A stretch of 64,000 nucleotides of DNA. Origin: Paraphoma chrysanthemicola. Taxonomy: Eukaryota > Ascomycota > Dothideomycetes > Pleosporales > Phaeosphaeriaceae. The stretch's first letter is position 1, and each line of letters begins with the position of its first letter. A program made the position numbers and the translations under genes. This document shows, piece by piece, positions 23,475 to 35,079 of the stretch. The stretch spans positions 124,001 through 188,000 of the forward strand of contig JAGMWG010000022.1 of the NCBI GenBank assembly GCA_020744225.1, given 5' to 3'. Below the pieces are notes generated by a model. It saw nothing but the letters and a program-made list of their open reading frames with translations. It was not told where the DNA came from and made no database searches.

Positions 23475-23508
<34 letters not shown>

Positions 23509-23670
23509 ACTTACCAGATCTTGTCGGGGTGGCCCTCGCCGACGGACTCTGAGGTGAAGAGGAAGGTGTTCTGGGTAATGGTAAGGTCACGGCGGGGTTG
23601 CATTGGGCATGGTGAAAAGTACCTTGCTGGCATCGAGGCCATTGGCGCCGTTGGAGGTGGTTCCGTTCAT
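22267..23670 (-). CDS. S-adenosylmethionine synthetase
   Basis: A 396-aa methionine adenosyltransferase that makes S-adenosylmethionine from ATP and methionine in the cytosol. Three exons: 23623-23670 (16 codons), 23515-23570 and 22267-23353. Introns are 52 bp and 161 bp. The ATP-binding GEGHPDKICDQ motif is rebuilt exactly across the second splice. Other signatures are GAGDQGIMFGYATDE, the P-loop-like GGAFSGKDYSKVDRSAAY and [20 protein letters not shown]. Length and motifs are standard. The third exon has strongly biased, G/C-ending codons, which also opens a long antisense frame (22726-23370), read as a shadow. The long intron holds a GAGAGT-type microsatellite. Confidence 0.96.
23475..23508. 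repeat. GAGAGT/GTGAGA hexanucleotide microsatellite in SAM synthetase intron
   Basis: About five to six tandem copies of a GTGAGA hexamer lie just inside the donor side of the 161-bp second intron. The tandem repeat probably accounts for this intron being about three times the local norm. Confidence 0.85.
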
Positions 23671-25584
23671 GGCTGCGGTGGTAGTATTACGAATACTAGT
23701 GTAGGACTTGCGACCGCGTGTATTATAGCAGAAGGGTGGAGGAGTGAGGGAGGAAGTTGGGTTGTGGGGAGTGTTTGAGGGTTTAAAAAAAACCGAGCAC
23801 GACGCCCGCAGCCCGCAAATTGCGTGCTAGTCCGGAGCCCGGCGTTCGCTCATCTTCACCGCCTGCCCCACATGTGTCTTATGCGCCGGTTCCACTTGAT
23901 GTAGCAACCTCCGTATGCCGCACCACTCGATTATGTACCCAGCTAGAAACCGGAGGGTCGCCTTGTGTCTTTGCTGCGCAATTGGTGGCAATTTGGCCGC
24001 TCAGCGAGACGCAATGCGTCGAACACATGCTTCAAACAGTCTAAAGTGCCTTGACTTGAAGAACCTTTAACTGATTCCACTACATGACGCCTTTACCTGT
24101 CTACCTCCCGCGACTTCCATGGCTGGCTCACAATAGATATACAGATTGTACTTAAAGCTGAGACACAATCTCCCCACCTACAGCGCGGTCGAGGACTTCG
24201 CCTTGTGGCACAATGAGCTCACGTACCGTCTGTGAGCGGATGAGTCAACCCCAACGGTAACAACGACGCTGCCTATATGGGCTGCAGCGGCGGCAGTACG
24301 ATGGTAAGGTCTCAAAGAAACTGCAATTATCTACACTGACCGGTGCACTAGCGACAGCCGGACCTGATCAGCTTCAGTGCAAGTCTACCACCACACCCGA
24401 TCCCATGAGACATTCTGCCCCGAAGCAGCCCGCTGCATCGCTCACCGATCCACCTCCGAATAATATCAGGATGTGTTCCAGAAGAGCCAGCGCCTGGAAG
24501 GATGGCTGCTCATGATCCAGACTATACCGTAGCAGCTACACTGGAAGGCACACATGGCAGGCCGGATGTTAGAATCTACTGAAAACTAAGCATGTGGCTC
24601 GACTGAACGACCAATTGGGCGACCGGCTTCAGGAAATGATGCTCGCAAACGGAGCCGTATCCGTGGTGGCGACTCATCGCCTGTATATCGTTCTGGCTCT
24701 GAGACTTCCTACAATGACTCGTCTTGCCGGCATTCTTCATGACGCCAGTCCGTCCAATGTTTTAAATTTGTTGGAAGTGGCGACGATATCAACACTTACC
24801 ATAAATGAGGCTGGCGGAACTTGGGCCTCTCCAGCAGCAGGTGTTACTGGCAAAAAGCATGTCTAGTATCCTATAATTGCAGAACTGACTACCGCTCCAA
24901 TGGGACGACAGCTCTCGTGTAGCATAAAAACCTGCAGAGAAGTGAGATGCTTTAGATCTGTGTAACATTACAGCAACCAGGTCCTACTCATTATCGATCC
25001 AGTGGATGCGCAAGGGCTTTTAGTCTTGCTTGGTGCGCTTCAACTTGTTATGAGAGATGCTTTACTGCTCAAGCGATTATCAAGATGCTACGTGCTGTCA
25101 CATAGCTGCGAGTTTATCCATGACTTTTTCTGCTATTGCAGCAGGGAGCACATTATCCGAAGAACGCAGCCTATAGTACTGTGCCAATTGCTTGAATCGT
25201 TTGACTATTTATCGCAATTACTCTGAGTACATTTGAGCTCAGGAATGGGTGCATCCTATGGGTTGTTCTGATTGAGCGCCTCCGCTTCGGCGTGAAGGCA
25301 AGTTCGACCAAGGAACAGGGCACTCAAATTGTAATATTGTAATAGCCTTCAGTCAGACCGAGCAGGGACTCGGATATGAAATGGATAAGTTTTTGGTGCC
25401 AACCACCATTGTATGCGCGGTGCAAGAAGGCTCCTTGGCCGTTTGCTCAGACGGATGCTAGAGTGCTCAATCGAGACTAGCGACGCATCGCGGCAAAACG
25501 TCATGCGGTCGAGTGAACCGTACTTTTGATGTTTTATGCGCGTCGCAAAACACTGCGTTCCACAGCGTTCCAACACCAACCACC
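23671..25584. other. Gene-poor interval, 1.9 kb
   Basis: No frame shows family motifs, and the short frames on either strand are not linked by plausible splicing. It includes the SAM synthetase promoter at its left end and the GPN3 promoter at its right. The middle (about 24.2-25.3 kb) could be decayed mobile or coding DNA, but I see no terminal repeats or target-site duplication. Confidence 0.4.
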
Positions 25585-26527
25585 ATGAGTAAATTCGGGA
25601 CACTTGTGATGGTGCATACTCCTGGTATTGATATACAATGAGCATCATGCTAATACCTTTAAGGGGCCGGCGGGTGCTGGCAAATCTACCTTCTGCAGCG
25701 CACTTATACAGCATCTCCAGAACAACAAGCGCCCGTGCTTCTACGTTAATCTCGACCCAGCCGCCGAAGAATTCGCCTTCGAGCCGGACCTCGATATCAA
25801 AGACTTGATCAGTCTTGAGGATGTTATGGAGGAGATGAGCCTCGGGCCTAATGGCGGGCTCATATATTGCTTCGAGTTTCTCATGGAGAACCTCGACTTC
25901 CTGACCGACCCGATCGAAGAGGTCACCGAGGACTATCTCATCGTCTTCGATATGCCTGGCCAGATCGAACTATACACTCATGTCCCAATCTTACCGGGTC
26001 TCGTCAAGACGCTCATGCACGGCTCGCTCAACATCCGCATGTGCGCCGCCTACCTGCTCGAGGCTACCTTCGTTATCGACCGGCCCAAGTTCTTCTCTGG
26101 TACGCTCTCCGCTATGAGCGCCATGATGATGCTTGAGATGCCGCACATAAACATACTGAGCAAGATGGATCTGGTGAAAGGTCAGGTAGCCAAGCGCGAC
26201 CTAAAGCGCTTCGTGGATGTGGATGCAGACCTATTGGACGACGACCCGTCGCGCAAGGTCAAGTCTGAGGCAGAAGAGCGGAAGCATGTGGACCCGGCGT
26301 CGAAGGACAGCTTGATGAACGGCGCCTCATTTCACAAGCTCAATAAAGCCGTCGCTGAGCTTATAGACGGCTTCAGCATGGTCAGCTTCCTTAAGCTGGA
26401 CGCGCAGGACGAAGACAGTCTTGGTGCAGTGCTGAGCTACATCGACGACGCCATCCAGTTCCACGAGGCACAGGAGCCGCGAGAGCCGAAAGAGTTTGAC
26501 GTCGATGTGGACATTGATCAAGATTGA
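25585..26527 (+). CDS. GPN3: GPN-loop GTPase 3
   Basis: A 296-aa GPN-loop GTPase. This family works in assembly and nuclear import of RNA polymerases II and III. Exon 1 is 25585-25611 (MSKFGTLVM) and exon 2 is 25664-26527, with a 52-bp intron (GTGCAT..TTTAAG). The P-loop GPAGAGKST falls directly at the splice, as expected for the LVMGPAGSGKST start of the family. Next come NLDPAAEEF, the G2 region, the diagnostic Gly-Pro-Asn loop (LGPNGGLIYC) near residue 76, the G3-like DMPGQIELYTH and the guanine-specificity NILSKMDLV segment. The C-terminus is acidic (DVDVDIDQD). Motifs favour GPN3 over GPN2. Confidence 0.92.
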
Positions 26528-27561
26528 ACTACGACGTTATGTATTGCATCTAAGGCGTTGAAAATCGCAGGCTTGCGATCGGCATTTAGGGCATTGGGAA
26601 CCACAGGAACATGCGCGGAACACCATAAAAGTCGCCGTGTGGGGCGGTCCATGTACATTTCAAAACTATGATACCCAGGAATCAACGGTCGCGTATAAAC
26701 TCATTCTAACGTTCTCCTCAGCCTCACACATGATTAATGCAACGTGTAGATACTCATGTGAACATGGGAGAACACCGAACACGATAGACTCGGGGTCACA
26801 AGCGTTGCGATTCAGACGTTGAGGGCGGTCGGTACGAAAACCATGAGACATGAGATACACACAAGTGTTTCACGGAACTGACCGCAGCGTGCGCGAAAGT
26901 CGCCTACGAGAGCTTTTAGGCTGGATGTTCACGTTCGTTGAATCATGGTCCATTTGATTAATAAACGTGTTGAGCCTGAAAGTATCGTCAAAGGCTATAG
27001 TAGGGTCAACTACTTCGAAGCACTAAGCAAAACCACACGTGATTGAAGATAGACTCTCACGTAGGAGAAAAAGTGGCGGATAAGATGCGCATCTCAATGC
27101 TCAAGCGAGTCGTATGTAAACGTTAGATTGCACGCTGAAGAATAGTTGACGATAGTCTAAAGCACAGCAGGTAGGTCTAAGACCTCGCTTAAAATTATTG
27201 ACTTCAATAGTGAAAGTAATTAAGCTATTGTTGATACTGTTACCAAGATCTTGGGCGACTCGCTGACCCGCATTCTATCCTACTTTGTGGGAGACAGAAC
27301 GCCAGAAAAAACAATTGTTTGCCCATCTGACTAATCGCCATCGGCCAAGCAGTTCTACATGACCCTCGCTTTCGTCAGCAGTCCTGTAATCAGCCACTAC
27401 GATGTGACTGGTCTAGGCCTGCATGGCTGCCCAATCCGGAAAGAGGTGGTTCCCTGTACAGTCCATGGCACTCATTGTCAAGTCCACCGCTGTTCAGCCT
27501 AGAAACATTTCAACATACACGCTCACAATAGACCTGGCCACATCTTTCCTTCATACCGAGC
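26528..27561. other. Intergenic, about 1 kb
   Basis: Somewhat AT-rich, with no supported gene. It contains the GPN3 3' region and the promoter of the SNG1-like gene. Confidence 0.5.
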
Positions 27562-28939
27562 ATGTCTATGACTCCCGAAAAGCAGCCAGCCACAGCTTTG
27601 GAACAAGATACTTCTCGGACTGTCTCTCCACCTTTGTACAGCTACACTTTCTTCGCCAAAGAGGCTACCTTTGCGCGGAAATCCCTCGTGCCGGGCCTCC
27701 TGTTACCCGTGATATACAACGCAGTCCTTCTCTGGACGTGTCTTGCGCTTTTTCTAGGCTCTTTGATCAGGAGTAACGACATCTCTCGCATCAGCATCAC
27801 GGCTGTGAATCTCGATGACGGTTCGTTTGGCTCGCAAATAATCGGCGGGATTTCTACGAGTCTTCAGGCACCGGGGCCACACTTCCAATGGCATTTTGCG
27901 ACGTCCAGTGCAAGTGTGAATGATGCGTGGAGTAGACACCAAGTACTTGACGAGAAGACATGGGCCGTGTTACAAGTCTCTGCGAATGCTTCCGATAACC
28001 TACGTAACGCCCTCTCAAATGGGGAAGCTTCATATGATCCCACTTCGGCGGTGACACTTTACTTCGCCTCTGCACGGAACCAAGTCACTACCCTGGCCAT
28101 TACCATCCCACCGCTCATGGCCCTCCTGAACAGCATAATCTCCAACATCGCCATCAACACAACATCAACCTACATGCAATCTAGCAACGGCACCTTACCA
28201 CTATCGGCACTCCAATGCCCACAATGTCTCGTCTCGCCCTTTGCCATCAAACAAACCGACCTCATTCCCTTCTCCTCCACCATCGCCACCGGTATGCTCA
28301 GTACCGGCCTTATCTTCGTACGTCTCGCCTTTCTTCTCCTCGTCCACTCCGCGCTAACCATTCCAATAGCTCCTTACCTTCACATTCAACATCTTCACCG
28401 TCCTCCGCGCCGGCGCCGAACGCCACGGCCACATCTTCACCCTACCCACCACGCTCAAGCTCCGCACCATCTGCTCTCTCGCCGCATACCTTTTCCTTTC
28501 GCTCATGTATACGCTCGCCATTCGCGCCTTCTCCGTTTCACTCAACGGCCATTTTTCGCGCCCAGGCGCCGGCTTCATGATTCTCTGGCTCCTGCACTTC
28601 TTCACAATGGGCGCATGCGGCCTGGTCATGGAATCTATATGCACTGTCATCGGTATGGAATGGGGTCCGTACTTGCTTAATATCTGGTTGATACTGAATG
28701 CAAGCGGCGCGTTTGCGAGTTTTGAAATAATGCCGAGTTTCTACAAGTATGGGTATGCGATGCCGTTTTATCATTGTGCGCAGGGGGTTAGGACGATTGT
28801 GTTTGGTACGAAGAACCGGCTGGGGCTAAACTTTGGGGTCTTGGGCGCATGGATGCTGGTTGGTTGGGGTGGCGTGGTGATTTTCACGACATGGAGAGTG
28901 AGGACGGGAAAGAGGACGGGGGTGCATCGGGTTCCATAG
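27562..28939 (+). CDS. DUF3533 / SNG1-like membrane protein
   Basis: A 441-aa multi-pass membrane protein related to yeast Sng1 (nitrosoguanidine resistance), a fungal DUF3533 family also likened to the YhgE/Pip and ABC-2 permease fold. Exon 1 is 27562-28317 and exon 2 is 28370-28939, with a 52-bp intron (GTACGT..CAATAG) in phase 0. The layout is typical: a short cytosolic N-terminus, one membrane helix (LLLPVIYNAVLLWTCLALFL) at about 47-66, a long extracytoplasmic region with NxT/S sites, then a cluster of C-terminal helices after the splice (ICSLAAYLFLSLMYTLAIRA; MILWLLHFFTMGACGLVME; GVLGAWMLVGWGGVVIF). The helix before the intron runs straight into exon 2, supporting the junction. Confidence 0.85.
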
Positions 28940-29273
28940 AGGCGAGGCGTACGAGGAGGAGTGGTTGATGTTGAGAGAGGTGTGGTCAATGGATTGCACG
29001 AGCTATTTGTGCATAGAGAGCTTTTTGGGGTATGCAGGGACAGTGAAAGAATATCTTGGAATAGCGAAGGCTGAAGAAGAGGTAGAAGCTCTGGTCTTAT
29101 CGATATTCACGACGAGGACGGAAGAGGCGGGATGTTCTCAAGCTAGAAATGGGAAAGGGCGAAGACGGCAACGGTTCGAGCGAGAGTAAACATCTAGCGC
29201 GTATCTTTAGAACATTTTGTACATCTTCAATACAAAACTCTTTCACATTATCTTCTCCCAAGAAGTTCCCAGC
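28940..29273. other. Intergenic, convergent 3' ends
   Basis: 334 bp between the rightward SNG1-like gene and the leftward hexosaminidase gene. Nothing else is seen. Confidence 0.5.
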
Positions 29274-31262
29274 TCATTTCTCGCCGGTATAGCCCAACTG
29301 ACACACATTCCCCTCCATCGTGCAATACGGCATCTGAATAGGCTCGGCCCCAATCCCTTTCATCACCAACCTCTCCCTCATCTCACTCAATCGTGGCGCC
29401 GCATCAATTTGACTCCGATTCCTGCCCTCTGCATCTTTTGCACCACTCCAAAGGATTTCGGCGGCGGCGGATCCGCGCGGCCAAATCATGCGATCGACGT
29501 TTATCGGGTCAGTTTGTTCGGCCCACATCTGTCAAACTTGTGTAAGTATGGGAATTGAGAATGATGGCGGGGCAGTGCAAGGAGTTTAGTAGATCATTGA
29601 CGTACATGTGCTTCACCACCAATGACAAGGTGGCGTTTATCTTCTGGGACACCAGAGTACGGGTCATACGAATAGATCAAGCGCCAATTATGAAACGGCG
29701 CGCAATAGTCCTCGTATGGCCAGGCGTCTGATGATACTGAAGTGTCAAAATTAAGCCATTGGCCTTTTCCGCAATCGAGGTACTTCATACAGGTTAGCGG
29801 TAGACTTATTGAAAATACAAACCAGACTACACACCCAGTAATTGTAGTTTCCGACTAAAGCTTTATGGCCCTTAGATACGATTTCCGCAACTGCTTCGTC
29901 GCTCCGCCAACTTTGGACAATAACATCGTCACCGAGCGTGACGTTCCATTCTAATAGCATTTCTTCCCAAACTACGGGTGTCAATCCTGCTGCTCGGACT
30001 TGATCATGGTTCCTATCAACGAACTTTTGCATCAAGGGCTGGAGTATCGCAGGATCGTTACTTTTGACTGTGTCATCCAGATTGTATGCATTCTTGTTGA
30101 CTTCGTCTCCGCCAGTGTGGAAGTAGCTCGAGTATGGCGACACACGAGGAAGGAGATCATTGAATAGCGTCTCGAGGAAGTCGTATACGGCCGTAGAATT
30201 CAACTTCAGTGTTCCTGACGGGGGCTCAGCGGCGTATGTATCCCAATCTGGCTGAATATTGAACGCCGCAATCAGATCTGGGAAAGAGTAGTGGATAACT
30301 GACGTGTGACCCGGCATATCGATCTCGGTAATCAATTCAACGCCTTGAATCGCGGCGTAGTGCTGTATGTCCGCGAAATTCTTTGCTGTGTATACTAGAT
30401 CTGGGCGATACGCGCCTTTGGCAGAGAGCTCTGGAAGAGTCGGTATTTCAAGAGGCCAGGATTGTGAGTCGGTGACGTGGAGATGGAAACGGTTCATTTT
30501 GTTATATGCGATAGCATCTATTTGTCGCTTGATATCGGAAACTGAGAAGTAGTTGCGTGAGACATCGAGGTTTATACCGCGGTGTTCAAATTTCGGGGCA
30601 TCGCGGATCGTTACCGGAACATAGGGTGTGTAGACATGCTTGCCGTCTGAGTGTGCGTAAAAGAGTTGCGTGAAGCTGTTGAGACCTCGCGCAATACCGA
30701 CGCTAGAGTTGGCGGTGATCGTAGCTTTGCCATCAACTTTGAGCTCCAGGGAATACGATTCATCGACCTCCCCTGCCCGAGACTTTGCGACATCTGGTGG
30801 GTCATTCGCTAGGAGCCTGATATTCACTTCTGATACGGAAGTTGCGCTGTTTGTCGGTGACGGTTCCTCCCAATCGCGAGGGTGAAATTTCCACGGATAT
30901 AAATTCTGCTTGAAGATCGTTTTCCAACTTGACCTAATAGCATAGTCGATGATATCGTCGCCGGAAACCCCACTAGCCGTACTTTCGTATCCCTCGTCGC
31001 TGGCGCTTAGTTCAGTGTACCTCCTCTTCAGCCTTAGATTATCCTGTACGTCCAAGTTGCTGTCAGAATTCGATGCGAAGAGGAATTGATCTGGGTGCTG
31101 ATCTGCAATTGAGCCTACATTTCTTGCGCCAACTTCATACCAATTAAAAGGAATGTCTTTGTGAACAAATAATACAGTATCGCCGTGATCGTAAGAAACA
31201 GGTATGGGCCATAATGCTAATGCTGAGTGCGCAAGGAGGATGACGCGGAACGCAGTTCGCAT
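29274..31262 (-). CDS. Beta-N-acetylhexosaminidase, GH20, secreted
   Basis: A 619-aa glycoside hydrolase family 20 enzyme that removes terminal GlcNAc/GalNAc, in fungi mainly from chitin oligomers. Three exons: 29835-31262, 29606-29782 and 29274-29528. Introns are 52 bp (GTGTGT..GAAG) and 77 bp (GTACGT..GACAG). The ATG at 31262 opens a signal peptide (MRTAFRVILLAHSALALWP); upstream in-frame codons add a non-secretory leader. The N-terminal GH20b domain is followed by the TIM barrel: RGINLDVSRNYFS, FHLHVTDSQSWPLEIP, TEIDMPGHTSV and the catalytic Asp-Glu pair in YFHTGGDEVN. The active-site tail is split over the splices (NYNYW/YLDCGKGQW and GGEAH/MWAEQTD). The C-terminus (TMEGNVCQLGY) is family-like. 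Confidence 0.94.
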
Positions 31263-32591
31263 ATTGGCGTTCGGAAAGAACAAATGACGAGAAGAATCAG
31301 AGACACAAGAGTAACGGCGTATCCTAAACGCACCGGAAACGTGGGAAAGGGATGCTGTCCGGCAGATACAATTAAGTTTGCAGGTTACTGGAATGAAGAT
31401 TGGTGCAAGGAAGTGGGCCGATTGTAGACACGCCCTCGGGACCAAGCTCTAGTGCTTTCAAAGCTTGCCTAGCTACGTAGAGGCAATCGAAAAGTGCTGA
31501 TGAAGTAGGACCAACTGTACGGGCGAGCGTTGGCCGTTGTGAATTTCATGCCGTCAAGCTGCAGTTGTAGACCTCGATGCAAGCGTGCCAAGACTTGCCC
31601 GAAAGCGGGATGGTGCTGGGGCGGGGCTGAATAGTGGTCGAGTACCTTCAACATTAAGCCTCAGCACATCATCTACGGCTCTTCTCTGTGGTGCTTACCG
31701 GACTGACCGTCCTAATGACTACTTGAGAATTGCCTTGTTCTTGGACACGAAACGAGACTTGACTCCTGCGGTGGTCATTGCCCTCCTTGCCTACCTGCTA
31801 CAGAGACATGCATGGCTTTAAGCTGACGAGAGACAGGCGGCAACGCTGACCGAAGATGACCGCATCTTTCTAGAATACTTGCTGGCACCCTACGGATAAC
31901 GTGCTCAATTCAAGCTCATGACTATTCTCGGAAGGATGTGAAACTCAAGCCCGTGAAATACTGGAGATTTGTGCAAGCACACATTTGGAGGCACGCGAAG
32001 ACGGTGCTGATTGGACCCCGGGACACCTCTGTTTGCAGGAAAATTACAGGAATTCCGCAGATCCTCTACATCAATTGTTTGGCATGCACGGCTCTAAGGC
32101 TCGGACACTCGGACACCAAGACTTCCGCAATCACAGAGACGAACCCCACATCTTGCAACATCATCAACGTTCCTTCCCCGCTTTTGAAGCTCACACGATG
32201 CCGCCATGCCAAATGTCATTACGCGAGGAGCTAGTATGTGTCACTATGTCGTTTCGAGCGGCACTTGCGATGAGCGATGCCCGTTTTGTGATACCGAGGC
32301 CGCACATGAAAGTGTCCGTGGGAGTCGGGCCTTGCCCAGCAATGATTGCTGCGTGACATGGGGCAGGATTGTGAGATATTGCAACCCTGGGATTGGACGC
32401 TTGGAATCCAACACCAGTTGAGGCGCATTTGCCTAACATCGGACAACTTGGTGAGCCGGTTTCCTACATCGTACGAGCTCTGTGTAAGGAAGGTGCCGAG
32501 ATCATGTATGAAGCGGCATCAGTGTCAGAGGGTACTTAGGGATTGCTGACCTTTACTGAAGCTGTAGATAGCCCTACAAACTGCGCCCACC
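31263..32591. other. Intergenic, divergent promoter region
   Basis: About 1.3 kb between the leftward hexosaminidase gene and the rightward P450 gene. Only short overlapping frames occur. No gene is called. Confidence 0.45.
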
Positions 32592-34175
32592 ATGACCAAA
32601 CTTGCGGGCGTCGACGTCTCCGCTCCCTACCTCCTCCTCGGTGCTGCCGTCCTTTTCGTGGTCTACAATGTCGCATTTCGACTGCAAAAGAATGCGCAAA
32701 TCAATAGACTGGGCGCTCGTGCGCCAGTACGAAAATCCTACTTGCCATATGGTATCGACCTGGCGTACGATATGATCAGCAATGCGAGAAAAAATCTCAC
32801 ATATGAGACGTGGGTCCGCATGTTCGACACGTGGGCACTTCCCGGACAATACACAGTCGAGGCAGGAGTGGGCGAGAGAGTGATCTTGACGGCAGAGCCG
32901 GAGAACATCAAGGCCATACTGGCGACACAATTTAAGGACTATGGCAAGGGTGAGCAGTTCAGGAAGGACTGGCATGCGTTCTTGGGCAATGGCATCTTCA
33001 CAACCGATGGGCAGCTATGGCATAATTCGCGACAATTGATCCGGCCACAATTTGTCAAGGATCGACTGAGCGATATCGAGATCTTCGAAGAGCACGTCCA
33101 GGTTCTCATGACCAAGTTGGGCCAAGGACAAGAGATTGATACGTTAGACATGATGTTCAGGTATACTCTGGACGCTGCGACGCACTTCCTGCTAGGTCAT
33201 AGCGTGGACAGCCTGCATAATCCACAGACGCTATTCGCAGATGCTTTCTACAATGCGCAACGCATACAGAGCATCGTTGCTAAAGTCGGGTATGTTATGA
33301 CTGAAGATGACAAAAAAGTATGTAATTAACTTTAGGCCAGACCACTCAACTGGCTCGTGCCCCGGCAGCGTATGGGCTTCTACAGCTCGATCAAGATCAT
33401 CAACGACTTCGTCGATCGGTTCATCGAACAGGCTCTCGCACTCTCACAGAATGAACTGGAGGAGAAGACGAACCACGACCGAGGCTATACCTTCCTCCAT
33501 GCAATCGCAGGCTACACGCGCGATCGCAACGTCCTACGTGACCAGCTTGTTTCCATCCTGTTAGCAGGCCGTGATACCACAGCTTGCACATTGACATGGG
33601 TCATCTACCACTTGTCCATGGATCCTAAAATCACTGCGAAGCTGCGCCAGGAAATTGTCGATACCGTTGGTCTGCAGCGCACTCCTACTTATGACGATCT
33701 CAAGAACATGAAGTACCTCCAACACATCCTGAACGAGACGCTACGTCTTTACCCCGTGGTTCCTTACAACGTCCGTTTCTCCCTGAACGATACCACTCTC
33801 CCAGTAGGCGGCGGCAAAGATGGCCTCCAGCCCATCGGCATTCCAAAGGGCACACCAATTGGCTACTCCACCCTCGTGATGCAGCGTCGCCCGGACCTGT
33901 ACCCGCCACCATCAACAGGTTTCCCAGCGGTCGACCAGTTTGTGCCCGAGCGCTGGAACAACTGGACGCCGAAGTCTTGGACATATGTGCCATTCAACGG
34001 TGGCCCAAGAATCTGCATCGGCCAGCAATTTGCCCTGACGGAAATGGGTTATACCTTGGTGAGACTGTTTCAGAGATACGAGACTGTAGAGAATAGGATG
34101 GGAGGCGAATTGCCTGGTATGCATGCGGATATTGTGTTGCAGCCTGCGAAGACGGTCAAAGTTGCATTTCATTGA
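32592..34175 (+). CDS. Cytochrome P450, CYP52-like fatty acid/alkane hydroxylase
   Basis: A 510-aa microsomal P450. Exon 1 is 32592-33289 and exon 2 is 33341-34175. The 51-bp intron (GTATGT..GCCAG) restores GPLNWLVPR, a segment typical of CYP52 members. Another AG five bases earlier would break the frame. There is an N-terminal anchor (YLLLGAAVLFVVYNVAF) near residues 13-29. The helix-C region is WHNSRQLIRPQF, helix I is LLAGRDTTACTLTWVIY, the ExxR motif is LNETLRLYP and the PERF-like motif is VPERWNNW. The heme-binding loop is FNGGPRICIGQQFA with its cysteine ligand. CYP52 enzymes omega-hydroxylate alkanes and fatty acids, so a role in lipid or hydrocarbon use is likely; the exact substrate is not readable here. 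Confidence 0.93.
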
Positions 34176-35079
34176 GCGAGGACTTTGTTTCCATATGACT
34201 TGGAATGATAAGGCGTTTGGGAGACATTCAATTGATTATGATCAAGAACCTGGTTTATGAGTAGCATTTATGATAAATTGCCCACGTTCGTCGTTTTAAG
34301 CCACCAACTGTCAGCGAATGTAGAACCGGAGCCAATCTACAGCTTCCAACTACGTCCAGAGGGACGCAAGACGGGCTCCCCAGTATGCTGGACAGACGTG
34401 CCGTTCATACATAACTTCGAGAGCTTGGTAAGTCTCAGAATGCGCGAGGTTGTTCGGCCCGCAATCGGCACCCAAATGCCGCACCCTCCATCCTAGCCCT
34501 ACCTCACTCCACCGCACAACATGACGGCTGTGCGATTTCACACTCGACCTTACAAACTAGCGAGCACCATGCTTACCGCATATGATATCACCACTCGGAG
34601 CTAGTCAGAGCGCATAAAGTGGCGGTTGTCATGACGTTGCCGGCTACGGCAGAAATTCGTGGTGTTACTCGATGCTATCGAGCAACAGTTACTCGACCGA
34701 AATAGCACCGCCGGAGAAACACAAACAAGAATACGAGCAGGTTGGAGGATGGGGTCTTGGGGATGCCCCACAACTTTACAACGGTCTTGACAGGTGTCAG
34801 AGAAGTACATGCTCAATGCTAGATAGCAGTGTGGTTCGTCACGAATGGTTTATGTGAAGGACGTTGTAGAGCGTCTAATTGTTTCAACGCTTATGCTGTG
34901 TGCTATATGCTTGTGTATGCAGATGTATGCCAACGCCTTCTATGCTCGATGCTATATTGCAATCATGTCTATTCAAACGGAAGAAAGCTGAAGTTCCTCA
35001 GCACGCTGCGTCGCTATGCGACCGCGAAAGTTCACTCGTCTTCATCAAAGCCCGACCGCCCATGCTACTGACCCAAGAT
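34176..35079. other. Intergenic, convergent 3' ends
   Basis: About 900 bp between the P450 and allantoinase stop codons. No gene, RNA or repeat is supported. Confidence 0.5.

Noticed and set aside
24594..24866. 90-codon plus-strand frame in the SAM synthetase-GPN3 gap
   Set aside because: No family signature, no supported splicing and poor context; not enough to call a gene.
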